Positions 18,368-27,928 of a DNA stretch of 64,000 bases are shown one piece after another (within the stretch, counting starts at the first letter, position 1; each line of letters opens with the position of its first letter). The notes under the pieces are model-generated. The model was given only the letters and a program-made list of their open reading frames with translations. It had not been told where the DNA came from and did not search any database. Both the position numbers and the translations under genes were made by a program. This DNA comes from Streptococcus oralis (GTDB taxonomy: Bacteria; Bacillota; Bacilli; Lactobacillales; Streptococcaceae): positions 1,798,001-1,862,000 of the forward strand of contig NZ_CP023507.1 of NCBI RefSeq assembly GCF_002386345.1, in the 5' to 3' direction.

Positions 18368-19477
18368 CTAGATTCTAGCTCCGTTACTATCCACTCGATA
18401 GCCATCCACAGTGGTATTCACTGCTAAAGCCCCTGAAGCATTGACGTAGTAATACTTTCCTCCTACTTGGAACCACTGGCTAGACTTCATAGCCCCTGAA
18501 CTCTCCAAATAATACCATGTTCCATTTTCCTTTAGCCATCCTGTCTGCATCTCCCCTGATGCCTTTAGATAGTACCAATGCAAACCATCCTTCACCCAAC
18601 CTGTTGACATGGTTCCATTGTCTTTAAAGTGATACCAACTGCCATTTATTTTCTTCCAACCAGTTGCGAGTTTCCCGTTCTCACGGTAATTCCAACTCCC
18701 TCCTTCTTTTTTCCAGCCTTTTTCTGTATTGCTTAGCTCTGCATACTGCACATATCTTCTAGAACCGCTATAAGACAAATAACCGAGCCACTTATAACCA
18801 TCCTTTTCAAGAACTTGATCATAACTCACACTCTCACCAGCATAATAGTAGTCAATAACTTGTCCTGTGCTTGCTGGCTGGTCCATAATTGGCAATTTCC
18901 CCGTGAACACTATTGTCCCACTGGACGGAAGCTCTGAGCTACGAGCACCCTCACTCGCACCATGGCTAGCGGATAAATCCTTGAAATGAATAAAACCCGT
19001 CATCGAACTAGCCTTGACTTTTCGACGGTTATACTTTTCTCGAACCCCATAATTATACTCTTCGATCTCAATCGTATCCCCTGATACATGAGATACCCAG
19101 GCAACATGCCCATAGTAACCTTCTGTCGACCAGGCAATAGATCCAACTTCTGGCTTCGTATCCACACGGTAGCCTTCTCGCCTTGCACGATGACCCCATT
19201 CATTTGCATTTCCATAGGCAGGAGGAATCTCAAAGCCATTTACACTACTCAAACGAAAGGCCGCAAAAGAGGTACACTGGCGAGAATACATCCGCCACTG
19301 ATCGATTTCAACACTACCATTTTTGTAGTGAAGCGGATAGTCATCTCCACGCGCTACACTGTCGGCCTGAACTGATTCCCCACCAAACAAAAAGGTACTT
19401 GTAACAAACAAAGTAGCCAGCCCTACACTCAACTGAGTACATCTACTCTTCTTAACTCCTGATTTTAAAAACGTCAT
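18368..19477 (-). CDS. cbpD: CHAP-domain choline-binding murein hydrolase (CbpD type)
   Basis: Secreted cell-wall hydrolase used by competent cells to lyse non-competent relatives. The 369 residues hold a signal peptide ending near VQADS, a CHAP domain with catalytic Cys (SRQCTSFAAFRL) and His (YYGHVAWVS), one SH3b-like domain (about 185-245), and about four choline-binding repeats (GWKKINGSWYHFKDNG and similar). Pneumococcal CbpD is about 448 residues with two SH3b domains, so this form is one SH3b shorter. A cin-box-like CCCGAATA lies 48 bases before the start, and AAGGAG precedes the ATG. Competence control fits the com genes elsewhere in the window. Confidence 0.88.
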   Translation of the reverse strand: MTFLKSGVKKSRCTQLSVGLATLFVTSTFLFGGESVQADSVARGDDYPLHYKNGSVEIDQWRMYSRQCTSFAAFRLSSVNGFEIPPAYGNANEWGHRARREGYRVDTKPEVGSIAWSTEGYYGHVAWVSHVSGDTIEIEEYNYGVREKYNRRKVKASSMTGFIHFKDLSASHGASEGARSSELPSSGTIVFTGKLPIMDQPASTGQVIDYYYAGESVSYDQVLEKDGYKWLGYLSYSGSRRYVQYAELSNTEKGWKKEGGSWNYRENGKLATGWKKINGSWYHFKDNGTMSTGWVKDGLHWYYLKASGEMQTGWLKENGTWYYLESSGAMKSSQWFQVGGKYYYVNASGALAVNTTVDGYRVDSNGARI

Positions 19478-19524
19478 TCATTCTCCTTAATAATATAAAT
19501 TTCCGAGGTTCCCCTCGTTTATAC

Positions 19525-19532
19525 TATTCGGG
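19525..19532 (-). promoter_or_regulatory. cin-box-like element of cbpD
   Basis: The minus strand reads CCCGAATA against the ComX consensus TACGAATA: the CGAATA core is intact and two bases differ. The T-rich terminator tail of veg lies directly upstream, as is common for ComX promoters. Confidence 0.6.
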
Positions 19533-19540
19533 AGAAAAAG

Positions 19541-19563
19541 AAAAAAGTGAGTAAAGCTCACTT
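19541..19563 (-). terminator. Terminator of gdpP-rplI-dnaB-veg
   Basis: AAGTGAG pairs with CTCACTT around a five-base loop, with TTTTTTC following on the minus strand, 14 bases after the veg stop. Confidence 0.85.
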
Positions 19564-19576
19564 CATTTTAGGATTC

Positions 19577-19843
19577 TTAGTCTAGATAGCGAATCAAGTT
19601 CTTTTCTGTCAAGATATCTGAGTAGGTGAAGGATTCAACGTAGACATTGGCTTGTTTGTCTCCCTCAACATCCCCAAATTCAACGATAAATAAAGATGGA
19701 TAAACCTCAATTAACTTACCTAGTCTGTTTTTTTGGCGCTTACGGCCATTCTCCAAAGTCATTTCAACGACTTGTCCCTCATGTGCCTTGATTTCTTCTT
19801 TGATTTTTTTCATCTTGGCTACATCTGTAAATGCATCTGACAT
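19577..19843 (-). CDS. Veg family protein
   Basis: An 88-residue protein of the Veg family (DUF1021), named for a Bacillus gene that stimulates biofilm formation; its molecular function is unclear. The family core is visible in VEMTLENGRKRQKNRLGKL and YPSLFIVEF, a small beta-rich fold with a basic loop. It starts one base after the dnaB stop and ends the operon with a terminator. The call is by family only. Confidence 0.88.
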   Translation of the reverse strand: MSDAFTDVAKMKKIKEEIKAHEGQVVEMTLENGRKRQKNRLGKLIEVYPSLFIVEFGDVEGDKQANVYVESFTYSDILTEKNLIRYLD

Positions 19844-19844
19844 C

Positions 19845-21197
19845 TTATGCCTCCCTCTTTGAGATACTTGAAAATTTATTGTATTCTTTTTGGAAAATCA
19901 ATTCCACCGTTCCACGAGCTCCACTACGGTTTTTCTCGATGATAACCTCAACCTTGTTATTTGGAATTCCTTCCTCTTCTTCACCCGCACGATCGTAGTA
20001 GTCGTCACGGTACAGAAAGGCTACGATATCCGCATCCTGCTCGATAGAACCCGATTCACGAATATCAGACAAGACTGGTCTCTTATCCTGACGCTGTTCC
20101 ACTCCACGAGATAACTGACTAAGAGCAATGACTGGAACCTTTAGCTCCTTAGCTAGAATTTTTAACTGACGAGAAATTTCAGAGACTTCTTGTTGGCGGT
20201 TCTCACGACCAGTACCTGTGATAAGCTGTAGGTAGTCGATCAAAATCAAGCCTAGATTGCCTGTTTCTTGAGCCAGTTTACGTGAACGCGAACGAATTTC
20301 CGTGATCCGAATCCCTGGTGTATCATCGATATAGATACTCGCGTTGGCTAGGTTCCCTTGAGCAATGGTATATTTTTGCCACTCCTCATCAGTCAATTGA
20401 CCCGTACGGATAGAATGGGACTCCACCAAGCCTTCGGCCGCCAACATACGGTCTACTAGACTTTCCGCACCCATTTCCAGCGAAAAGATAGCAACCGTCT
20501 TGTCCAACTTAGTCCCAATGTTCTGAGCAATGTTCAAAGCAAAGGCCGTCTTACCAACTGCTGGTCGCGCCGCTAGAATAATTAATTCCTCCTCATGGAG
20601 ACCTGTCGTCATATGGTCCAAATCACGGTAACCCGTTGCAATACCAGTGATATCCGTTGTTTGTTGTGACCGAACTTCTAGGTTCCCAAAGTTGATATTT
20701 AGAATATCTCGGATGTTCTTGAACCCACTACGATTGGCGTTTTCGCTAACATCAATGAGTCCCTTTTCAGCCTGAGCGATGATTTCATCTGCAGGCTTAG
20801 AAGCCTCATAGGCTTGGTTGACAGACTCTGTCAACTTGGAAATCAAGCGACGTAGCATAGCCTTTTCCGCTACAATTTTAGCATAATATTCCGCATTCGC
20901 TGAAGTTGGTACTGAGTTGACAATTTCAACAAGATAAGACAAGCCACCAATATTTTGGAGATCCCCTTGGCTATCCAAAATCGTTCGAACCGTCGTCGCA
21001 TCAATCGCTTCCCCACGATCCGACAAATCTACCATCGCTTGGAAAATCAACCGATGAGCATACTTAAAGAAGTCACGAGAATCAATGTATTCTCGGACAA
21101 AAACGAGCTTACTCTCATCTATAAAAATAGCCCCCAGAACAGATTGTTCTGCTAAAATATCCTGAGGTTGAACTCGCAGTTCCTCTACTTCTGCCAT
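19845..21197 (-). CDS. dnaB: Replicative DNA helicase
   Basis: Hexameric helicase that unwinds DNA at the fork (also named dnaC in Bacillus). The 450-residue protein has an N-terminal primase-binding domain (1-110), a linker, and a RecA-like ATPase domain with Walker A ARPAVGKTAFALNIA near residue 208, Walker B LILIDYLQLI and the DnaB motif QLSRGVEQRQDKRP. It lies 43 bases after rplI in the same direction, an order conserved in streptococci. No intein or other insertion is present. Confidence 0.97.
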   Translation of the reverse strand: MAEVEELRVQPQDILAEQSVLGAIFIDESKLVFVREYIDSRDFFKYAHRLIFQAMVDLSDRGEAIDATTVRTILDSQGDLQNIGGLSYLVEIVNSVPTSANAEYYAKIVAEKAMLRRLISKLTESVNQAYEASKPADEIIAQAEKGLIDVSENANRSGFKNIRDILNINFGNLEVRSQQTTDITGIATGYRDLDHMTTGLHEEELIILAARPAVGKTAFALNIAQNIGTKLDKTVAIFSLEMGAESLVDRMLAAEGLVESHSIRTGQLTDEEWQKYTIAQGNLANASIYIDDTPGIRITEIRSRSRKLAQETGNLGLILIDYLQLITGTGRENRQQEVSEISRQLKILAKELKVPVIALSQLSRGVEQRQDKRPVLSDIRESGSIEQDADIVAFLYRDDYYDRAGEEEEGIPNNKVEVIIEKNRSGARGTVELIFQKEYNKFSSISKREA

Positions 21198-21240
21198 CCA
21201 ACTTTCCTTCCTTTTACAATCTTGTCAAGAAGTTGTAAAC

Positions 21241-21693
21241 TTAACCTTCTTTTACACGAAGATTGATGACACTTGTAACATCTTGATAGATCTTCACTGG
21301 TACATCAATCAAACCTACTGCTCGAATTGGTGCTTGCACTTGAATATTGCGTTTGTCAATCTTAATACCAAACTGCTTTTGCAATTCTTCTGCAATTTTC
21401 TTGTTAGTGATAGAGCCAAATGTACGGCCATCTGGTCCAACCTTTTCAACAAACTCTACAACTGTTTCTTCTGCCTCAAGCTTAGCCTTGATGGCTTTTG
21501 CTTCAGCAATCATTTCAGCATGAGCCTTTTCTTCTGATTTTTGTTTTCCACGCAACTCACCCACTGCTTGAGCAGTCGCTTCCTTGGCCAAATTCTTTTT
21601 AATCAGGAAGTTTTGAGCGTAGCCAGTTGGTACTTCCTTAATTTCGCCTTTTTTTCCTTTTCCTTTAACATCTGCTAAAAAGATTACTTTCAT
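21241..21693 (-). CDS. rplI: 50S ribosomal protein L9
   Basis: Large-subunit ribosomal protein of 150 residues. The N-terminal 23S rRNA-binding domain carries the L9 signature [20 protein letters not shown], followed by the long connecting helix rich in Ala, Glu and Lys and a C-terminal globular domain. The ATG overlaps the gdpP stop (ATGA), so the two genes are coupled. An RBS of the GGAG type lies within the end of gdpP. Confidence 0.98.
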   Translation of the reverse strand: MKVIFLADVKGKGKKGEIKEVPTGYAQNFLIKKNLAKEATAQAVGELRGKQKSEEKAHAEMIAEAKAIKAKLEAEETVVEFVEKVGPDGRTFGSITNKKIAEELQKQFGIKIDKRNIQVQAPIRAVGLIDVPVKIYQDVTSVINLRVKEG

Positions 21694-23663
21694 TCTTCTT
21701 TCTCCTTTTCCTTTAGTTCTTCCAAGATTAGTTGAGTCAATTTTTCTCCTGCTTCCGACAAACTCATATCCTCGATTTGCGCGGCAGCTAGATTAAAGTG
21801 ACCTCCACCACCCAACTCTTCCATAATGCGTTGCACATTGATTTTACTACGACTTCGAGCCGAGATAGAGATAAATCCTTGTGTATTTTTTGCCAGAACG
21901 AAACTAGCCTCAATACCAGACATAGCCAGCATAGCATCGGCAGCCTTACTGATAACAACTGTGTCATAAGACATTGAGTCCTTAGCTTGAGCAATCAAGA
22001 TATCTGAACCTAACTTACGACCTTGTAAAATGAGTTCATTTACCTCACGGTACTCTTCAAAATCTGTCGCAGCAATCTCCTGGATAGCAATACTGTCACT
22101 TCCCCGTGTTCTCAGATAGCTAGCCACATCAAAGGTTCGGCTCGTCACGCGAGATGTGAAATTCTTGGTATCCAGCATCATACCAGCCATCAAAACACTG
22201 GCCTGCATACGACTCAAACGATTCTTCTTAGAATTTTGGAACTGAATCAATTCTGTGACCAACTCACTGGCACTACTTGCTCCACTTTCAATATAGGTGA
22301 TGACTGCATTCTCAGGGAAATCCTGATCACGTCTATGATGGTCAATAACAATAGTTTGAGTGAACAAATCATAAAAATCTTTTGACAAAGTCAAAGCCGT
22401 CTTGGAATGATCCACCAGAATCAATAATGAACGGTTTGTAACTAACTTCATCGCATCTGTAAGAGATAAAAGCTTCGTGACATCTTCCTTCTTCAAGAAC
22501 TGAATAGCACGTTCGATATCTGCTGGCATATGGTCTGCATCATAGACAGCATAACTGTTCTCAATAATATTACTTGCAAACAACTGCATACCAACAGCAG
22601 AGCCCAAAGCATCCATATCTAGATTTTTATGACCGACTACAAAAACCTGATCAACACTTCGAATCTTATCAGAAATGGCTGTCATCATGGCTCTGGTACG
22701 TGTACGAGTACGTTTGATAGACGCAGCAGTTCCTCCACCAAAGTAGACTGGATTCTTGGTTTCGTTATTTTCCTTGACCACCACCTGGTCACCACCGCGA
22801 ACTTCTGCTAAGTTCAAGTTGAGCAAGGCAATTTTCCCTATCTCTTCATGGTTTCCATCACCATAAGAAAATCCCATACTTAAAGTTAGGGGTAGCTGCC
22901 TCTGTTTTGATTCTTCTCGGAAACTATCAATAACGGAGAATTTATCATTCATCAATTCCTCTAGTACCGTGTAATCTGTGAATACATAAAAACGATCCAT
23001 CCCCACACGGCGAGAAAACATAGCATACTTACTAGCAAATTCTGAAACAAAATTGGCTACAAAACTATTGATATGACTGATATCGGAGTCAGATGTCGCA
23101 TCCTCCAAATCATCATAGTTATCTACTGAGATGACTCCAATGACTGGACGGCTAGTTACCAATTCTACAGTTGCTTCGTACTCCCCAGAAACATCAAAGA
23201 AATACAAAACACCCGAAGCCTTGTCCATATGAACAGCATATCGTGTTTCGCCCAAGGTAGCATACGAACCAGGATTTCCAACAGAAGCCTTGATGATGGT
23301 TTGAATTAACTCAACATCAATTTCGCCCTCTTCAGTAGTTAAAATCAGCTCAGCATAGGGATTAAACCATTCCACTTCGCCACTAGATAAGTCTAATTTC
23401 AGGACTCCCACCGGCATTTGATCAAGCAAAGTACTCAAGCTATTTTCAGCTTGATGATTTACGTATTGGATTTGTTCAATTTCGCTCTTTTCATACTGTT
23501 TTTTTTGCCAGACAAATAAAAGCAGATAAAGAAGTACAAATAAAAACAAGACACTGATTGTTACAACATTATTTTGTGAAAAAATAATCAGCATTGTTAA
23601 GGTTCCGAAAGTTGCAATCCCTAGTAGAATCGCAGAATTCGGAGTTAAATTATTTTTTTTCAT
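21690..23663 (-). CDS. gdpP: Cyclic-di-AMP phosphodiesterase GdpP
   Basis: Membrane enzyme that hydrolyses cyclic di-AMP (Pde1 in pneumococcus). The 657 residues contain two N-terminal membrane helices (about 15-55), a PAS-like domain, a degenerate GGDEF domain and a C-terminal DHH/DHHA1 phosphoesterase. The metal-binding motifs are [13 protein letters not shown], the VIDHHRRDQ motif, and [10 protein letters not shown]. The ATG at 23663 ([11 protein letters not shown]) follows AGAGG; a start at 23681 in frame adds six residues without support. The gene is first in the operon with rplI, dnaB and veg. Confidence 0.94.
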   Translation of the reverse strand: MKKNNLTPNSAILLGIATFGTLTMLIIFSQNNVVTISVLFLFVLLYLLLFVWQKKQYEKSEIEQIQYVNHQAENSLSTLLDQMPVGVLKLDLSSGEVEWFNPYAELILTTEEGEIDVELIQTIIKASVGNPGSYATLGETRYAVHMDKASGVLYFFDVSGEYEATVELVTSRPVIGVISVDNYDDLEDATSDSDISHINSFVANFVSEFASKYAMFSRRVGMDRFYVFTDYTVLEELMNDKFSVIDSFREESKQRQLPLTLSMGFSYGDGNHEEIGKIALLNLNLAEVRGGDQVVVKENNETKNPVYFGGGTAASIKRTRTRTRAMMTAISDKIRSVDQVFVVGHKNLDMDALGSAVGMQLFASNIIENSYAVYDADHMPADIERAIQFLKKEDVTKLLSLTDAMKLVTNRSLLILVDHSKTALTLSKDFYDLFTQTIVIDHHRRDQDFPENAVITYIESGASSASELVTELIQFQNSKKNRLSRMQASVLMAGMMLDTKNFTSRVTSRTFDVASYLRTRGSDSIAIQEIAATDFEEYREVNELILQGRKLGSDILIAQAKDSMSYDTVVISKAADAMLAMSGIEASFVLAKNTQGFISISARSRSKINVQRIMEELGGGGHFNLAAAQIEDMSLSEAGEKLTQLILEELKEKEKEE

Positions 23664-23771
23664 TCTAAACCTCTTGCGCATTATTATATCACAAATGCCC
23701 TTAAAAAGCGACCTTTAAAGAGAAAGCACTGCTTTTATTATAGTAAGATACTCTTAAAGAAACCATACATA

Positions 23772-23804
23772 AAAAAGGAGAGCAAATGCCTCGCTCTCCT
23801 TTTT
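23772..23804. terminator. Bidirectional terminator after the FabK-like gene
   Basis: AAAAAGGAGAGC pairs with GCTCTCCTTTTT around a nine-base loop. It closes the lysR operon on the minus strand and separates it from gdpP. Confidence 0.88.
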
Positions 23805-23838
23805 CCACATCAGTGCAGAATCTTCCGCCTAGATTACA

Positions 23839-24777
23839 TTATTCACCTAATTCTAGTCGAATGTCTTGTAGGCGCTCTTGCGCCTGTTTCACAATTGATT
23901 CTAAAATAGACTTACATGGTTTGATGTCTTTCACCAAACCTGCAATTTGTCCGCTCATCATTGAACCATGAACTGTATCACCTTCATAGACAGCCTTAGA
24001 TAGGGAACCGATCGTAATTTCTTCCAGTTCCTCTCGGTTTGTACCTTTCTGCTCTAATTCAATATAGTGATCTGTCATCTCATTGCGAATACAACGAACT
24101 GGCGCTCCCGCGATGCGACCTGTAACCGCAGTCGCTGTATCACTTGCCGCCAAAATAGCTTCTTTATAGGCTGGAGAAATTGGACATTCTTCTGAAGCAA
24201 GAAAAACTGTTCCCATTTGAACTCCTTGTGCACCTAGGGCAATCGCAGCAGCCAGCCCTCGGCCATCTGCCACACCTCCGGCAGCAATGACCGGAATTGA
24301 TACCGCATCAACGATTTGCGGGATAAGAGCCATTGTATTGGTCTCTCCTATATGCCCACCAGCTTCTGAACCCTCAGCGATTACAGCATCAACTCCCAAT
24401 TCTTCCATTTTTTGAGCATGCTTGACACTGGCAATAACTGGAATAACCTTGATTCCTGCTTCTTTCAAGTAAGGCATGATATGCTTAGGTGTTCCTGCAC
24501 CTGTAGTTACCACCGGAACCTTTTCTTCGATGATAACAGTCACAATATCCTTGATGTTTTTCATCATCAACATAATGTTGACACCAAAAGGCTTATCTGT
24601 CAACTTTCTCAATTCACGAATTTCTTCTCGCAACTGCTCTCCAGTCATACCACCTGACGCAATAATTCCTAGTCCTCCAGCCTCAGAAACAGCTGCTGCT
24701 AGTTGATAGTGGGAGATTTGAGCCATGGCCCCTTGGAAAATTGGATATTGAATCTGTATAAGTTTTGTAATTGACAT
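23839..24777 (-). CDS. FabK-like FMN enoyl reductase / nitronate monooxygenase family
   Basis: FMN TIM-barrel protein of 312 residues resembling FabK, the enoyl-ACP reductase of streptococci. Shared features are YPIFQGAMAQ at the N-terminus, PFGVNIMLM, VVTTGAG, and AEGSEAGGHIGE, whose histidine matches the FabK catalytic region. The start is at 24777 (MSITKLIQ) with GGAGG seven bases before it; the open frame continues upstream to 24852 without support. It is the last gene of the lysR unit in the acyl-CoA cluster. A housekeeping FabK would lie in a fab locus, so this is probably a paralogue acting on enoyl-CoA or a related thioester. That substrate is inferred, and nitronate oxidation is the alternative. 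Confidence 0.75.
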   Translation of the reverse strand: MSITKLIQIQYPIFQGAMAQISHYQLAAAVSEAGGLGIIASGGMTGEQLREEIRELRKLTDKPFGVNIMLMMKNIKDIVTVIIEEKVPVVTTGAGTPKHIMPYLKEAGIKVIPVIASVKHAQKMEELGVDAVIAEGSEAGGHIGETNTMALIPQIVDAVSIPVIAAGGVADGRGLAAAIALGAQGVQMGTVFLASEECPISPAYKEAILAASDTATAVTGRIAGAPVRCIRNEMTDHYIELEQKGTNREELEEITIGSLSKAVYEGDTVHGSMMSGQIAGLVKDIKPCKSILESIVKQAQERLQDIRLELGE

Positions 24778-24883
24778 ATGAGTCCTCCTTTTATTTTCTG
24801 TTGATTCTTGTTGGCAAATGGATGCATAGTGCACCAATATCCCCGTCAACAAGAAAATGTTACATTTGTCTCCTCATATTCTG

Positions 24884-25801
24884 CTATCCTAAAAAGTCTG
24901 GCTTACGATCCTGCTCATCTGTAAAAGGAATAAGTGGGGGGCGAGAACGTAGAACATAATCTACCAACTCCTTCCCTTCCTTATCAAACTCTACCACCGC
25001 GAAAAATTGATCATGATAAAAGAAAAACTTGTAATGATTCTCAAAAGCCTGACGCAACCATTTCTCTTTGGCTAAAATGGATTTCATAGGATAATCATCT
25101 ACTGCTGGAACCCAGAGAGGATTTCGATGAACATGTGATAACATCAAGTCCCCCATGTGGATCATCGTATCTTTCCCCTGTTTGAGCAAGATAATACTGT
25201 GGCCATTGCTGTGACCACTTGTGTGAATCATTTGGATTTCTGGAATGACATTGATATACTCTGAGAAAGTCGTCACCTGATCTTGAATCGGTTCCCAATT
25301 CTCTCTCAGATAAGTTCCTCGTGTTCGATTATTAGGGTTTCTCATCTCATACCATTCGACATCATTCACAATAATCTTGGCATTTGAATACTTGGAAACC
25401 AACTCTCCTTGATCATTCACACGCGTCAAGCCACCAGAATGATCATGATGCATATGTGTCATCAGCACGATGTCAATATCTTCAGGCGATAGTCCTAAAA
25501 GAGATAAACTTTCTTCTACCCGACTTTCAGTTAAGATTCCTAAGTTGCGCCTTTGTTTATCAGATAATTTTGCTGTATCAAAACTTGCATCTATCAAGTA
25601 ATTTTTACCCTTGTACTGGATCAAAATAGGATCCGTCAATTCTGCCATCATATTAGCATCATTTGTTGGGTAGTAACGAGACCACACAACTTTCGGAACC
25701 GGACCAAAAAGAGTCCCTGCATCCGTCAATTTATCGGCTCCACGTAGCCATGTCAGTTTCATATCATGAAATTGATATTCCTGTAAGGTGAGTTCTGTCA
25801 T
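24884..25801 (-). CDS. MBL-fold metallohydrolase, YtnP/lactonase-like
   Basis: A 305-residue metallo-beta-lactamase-fold hydrolase. Metal ligands are visible: THMHHDHSGG near residue 115, the histidine in HTSGHSNGHS, and the aspartate in IHMGDLMLSH. Length and motif spacing resemble YtnP and AiiA-like lactonases. In an acyl-CoA operon it could hydrolyse an acyl thioester or a lactone; neither is shown. Its ATG lies three bases after the stop of the acyl-CoA dehydrogenase-like gene, so they are co-transcribed. The true substrate is unknown. Confidence 0.8.
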   Translation of the reverse strand: MTELTLQEYQFHDMKLTWLRGADKLTDAGTLFGPVPKVVWSRYYPTNDANMMAELTDPILIQYKGKNYLIDASFDTAKLSDKQRRNLGILTESRVEESLSLLGLSPEDIDIVLMTHMHHDHSGGLTRVNDQGELVSKYSNAKIIVNDVEWYEMRNPNNRTRGTYLRENWEPIQDQVTTFSEYINVIPEIQMIHTSGHSNGHSIILLKQGKDTMIHMGDLMLSHVHRNPLWVPAVDDYPMKSILAKEKWLRQAFENHYKFFFYHDQFFAVVEFDKEGKELVDYVLRSRPPLIPFTDEQDRKPDFLG

Positions 25802-25804
25802 GCT

Positions 25805-26917
25805 TTACTCCTTTATCCATTGGGCTGCTATTCTTTTACGAATCGAATCCCCAGATTTTCCATAGATTTCAATCGTTTTGGCATCCTTTAGATAACGGTC
25901 TATGGGGATGTCATCCAAGGTTTGAAGAGGTCCAATTAATCTAATAATTTCCTCAGAAATCTCAATTGCTACTTTTGTCGTATAAAGTTTTATCTGAGAT
26001 ACAAAGAGAGAATCCGCCTTCATCCTATCCTTGTAGGAAGCAAAGTAAGATTCAGCCGCACACAGCTTAGTATACAAGTCTGCGAATTGATGTTGATAGA
26101 CTGTCGCATCGATTAATGGTTTCCCAAATCTTCTTTTGACCTTTACAAAAGCCAGACCTGTTTCAAAAGCTCCCTCAGAGATACCAATAGAGATAGCGCT
26201 TAATCCTAGCTGTAATTTTTTGATAATATCATTTAACTGAGTTTCCCCATTTAGCGTCAATCCTAGAAGACTATCTTCTGGCAATATGACCTGATCAAAA
26301 GTTACCGAATTCACAGGCAAACCCTGTAAACCAGGTTTTGCAATATCATCTCCAAAAGCAACTCCCGGTCGAGTCGTATCAACAATGAAAAATCCGTATC
26401 CATATTCTCCGTTAGCTTCTTGAACCTTGGCTAAGATTAACAAAATATCTGTATAGCGGCAATTTGATACAATTGACTTCTTCCCAGTTAAAGACCAACC
26501 TGTTTCTGTTTTCCTTGCAGTTGTTGCAATAACCTCCAAGCTGTCCATCAATTTTCCTTCAGAAAATCCCAAGCCAGCTAAGATTTCTCCCCTTACTAAT
26601 GGTTCTACATAACGCGATTTTTGTTCCTGACTCCCATATCGTAAAATAGGATAGATACCATAACATGCCTGAGTTAGTAGAACAGCAGAAAAAGCAGGAA
26701 AATCTTTTGAAATCAAGCGAATAAAGGTTAAAAACTCGGTTCTCAAAACAGAATCTTGACTATCTAAAAGCAAGGAAAAGATATCAAATTGCTCAATAAA
26801 CTGATAAAGCAATTCTCTAGGGAACTGTTGTTCATCCTCATGAGACTTGAAATAGTCCCGAATCAACACTTTCACGTCTGCCTTCAATTCTCGCGCCAGC
26901 ACGTCATTATAGGTCAT
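25805..26917 (-). CDS. Acyl-CoA dehydrogenase-like protein lacking the canonical catalytic Glu
   Basis: A 370-residue member of the acyl-CoA dehydrogenase superfamily. The FAD/substrate segments are recognisable (GLGFSEGKLMDSLEV, TGWSLTGKKSIVSNC) and the C-terminal helical domain carries RRFGKPLIDATVYQHQF. Near the C-terminus the family motif xxYEGTxxI reads EIYGKSGDSI: the catalytic Glu is replaced by Gly. Some subfamilies place the base on another helix, so activity is not excluded. The start at 26917 is chosen because GAGG is eight bases upstream; a GTG at 26926 is weaker. The gene lies 15 bases downstream of lysR and three bases before the MBL gene. Confidence 0.8.
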   Translation of the reverse strand: MTYNDVLARELKADVKVLIRDYFKSHEDEQQFPRELLYQFIEQFDIFSLLLDSQDSVLRTEFLTFIRLISKDFPAFSAVLLTQACYGIYPILRYGSQEQKSRYVEPLVRGEILAGLGFSEGKLMDSLEVIATTARKTETGWSLTGKKSIVSNCRYTDILLILAKVQEANGEYGYGFFIVDTTRPGVAFGDDIAKPGLQGLPVNSVTFDQVILPEDSLLGLTLNGETQLNDIIKKLQLGLSAISIGISEGAFETGLAFVKVKRRFGKPLIDATVYQHQFADLYTKLCAAESYFASYKDRMKADSLFVSQIKLYTTKVAIEISEEIIRLIGPLQTLDDIPIDRYLKDAKTIEIYGKSGDSIRKRIAAQWIKE

Positions 26918-26932
26918 CGCATTCACCTCATC

Positions 26933-27841
26933 TTAGTTGTCAGAAAACGGTTGGTAATAATCTTTCAACAATTCTTCATACACATAAGACTCTACTTCAT
27001 TGTAGGAGTTTTTATAGGGTCTACAAAACCAAATATTAAATGGAATCGGATCTTTGAATCTAACCGCCTTAAAACGACTCTTATCCACAAAATATTCAAC
27101 CGGCCTTGGCAAAAGGGCAATCAAATCTGTCTGATGAGTTGATTCAACTAGGAAGTCCCAAGTAGAGGAAAGATAAGCAAATTTAGCCTCAATTCGTTGT
27201 GAACGAAGTTTTTCTGTCACTAAATCATAAGTCGTAAATGTTTTGTTGAAGGTTGCCAATTCATAACCAGCAATATCAGACCATTCCAACAAGCTTTTCT
27301 GAGCCAACGGATGATCCTTATCCATATAAGCAACGTATTCATCCAATTGAATGATATGTTGTTCATATTTTTTAGCATCCAGGCTCGTAGGCTCTATCAG
27401 AATAGAGAGATTCAAATCTCCATCAACCATTTTTTGACGAATTTCCTTCCCTCCACCTTCCGTAACCTGGATATGGATATGAGGATTATTTTTCAGAAAA
27501 TGAGGCAAGGCACTAGCAAAATAAACTCGTAAAATCAAGGACGGAATACCAAAATTAATGGTGCCTTTTTGCTTTTGAGCTTCTATATGGATCATGGAAA
27601 GCATTTCTTCATGTCGATTCACAATCTCGGTCGCATAACGATAAATTTTGCGTCCCGCCTCTGTTAAACTTTCTAATCTTCCATTCTTGCGATTGAATAA
27701 TTGAACCCCTTCAGCTGCTTCAAAATTTGTCACAAATTGACTCAAGGCTGATTGACTAATGTGAATCTTCTTTGCAGCAATGGAAAGGTTGCATCCGCAT
27801 TCTATGATATTGATGAAATAGTTCATTTGGATAATATCCAC
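26933..27841 (-). CDS. LysR-type regulator of the acyl-CoA cluster
   Basis: A 302-residue LysR-type transcription factor. The N-terminal helix-turn-helix is clear (LSIAAKKIHISQSALSQFV near residues 18-36), followed by a linker helix and an effector-binding domain from about residue 90 (GTINFGIPSLILRVYFA). The start is GTG at 27841, after AGGTGATGGG; an ATG five codons later is also possible. It sits between two parts of the cluster, transcribed with them in one direction, and is the obvious candidate to bind the shared operator upstream of the two enzyme operons. The inducer is probably an acyl-CoA or short-chain acid; this is an inference. Confidence 0.85.
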   Translation of the reverse strand: MDIIQMNYFINIIECGCNLSIAAKKIHISQSALSQFVTNFEAAEGVQLFNRKNGRLESLTEAGRKIYRYATEIVNRHEEMLSMIHIEAQKQKGTINFGIPSLILRVYFASALPHFLKNNPHIHIQVTEGGGKEIRQKMVDGDLNLSILIEPTSLDAKKYEQHIIQLDEYVAYMDKDHPLAQKSLLEWSDIAGYELATFNKTFTTYDLVTEKLRSQRIEAKFAYLSSTWDFLVESTHQTDLIALLPRPVEYFVDKSRFKAVRFKDPIPFNIWFCRPYKNSYNEVESYVYEELLKDYYQPFSDN

Positions 27842-27884
27842 TTACCCATCACCTAGCTTTCCTTCACTATTTTAGTAAGTCAAT

Positions 27885-27917
27885 TAGACAACTATTCTAG
27901 TGTTTGATAGTTGTCTA
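27885..27917. promoter_or_regulatory. 11-bp inverted repeat upstream of lysR
   Basis: TAGACAACTAT (27885-27895) and ATAGTTGTCTA (27907-27917) are perfect inverted copies 11 bases apart, 44 bases before the lysR start. There is no T-run, so an operator is more likely than a terminator. Confidence 0.6.
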
Positions 27918-27928
27918 CTGACTTTTTA

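Noticed and set aside
27885..27917. The 11-bp inverted repeat as a terminator of the CoA-transferase operon
   Set aside because: No T-run follows on the minus strand and it lies downstream of a cre site and possible promoter of lysR; an operator is more likely.
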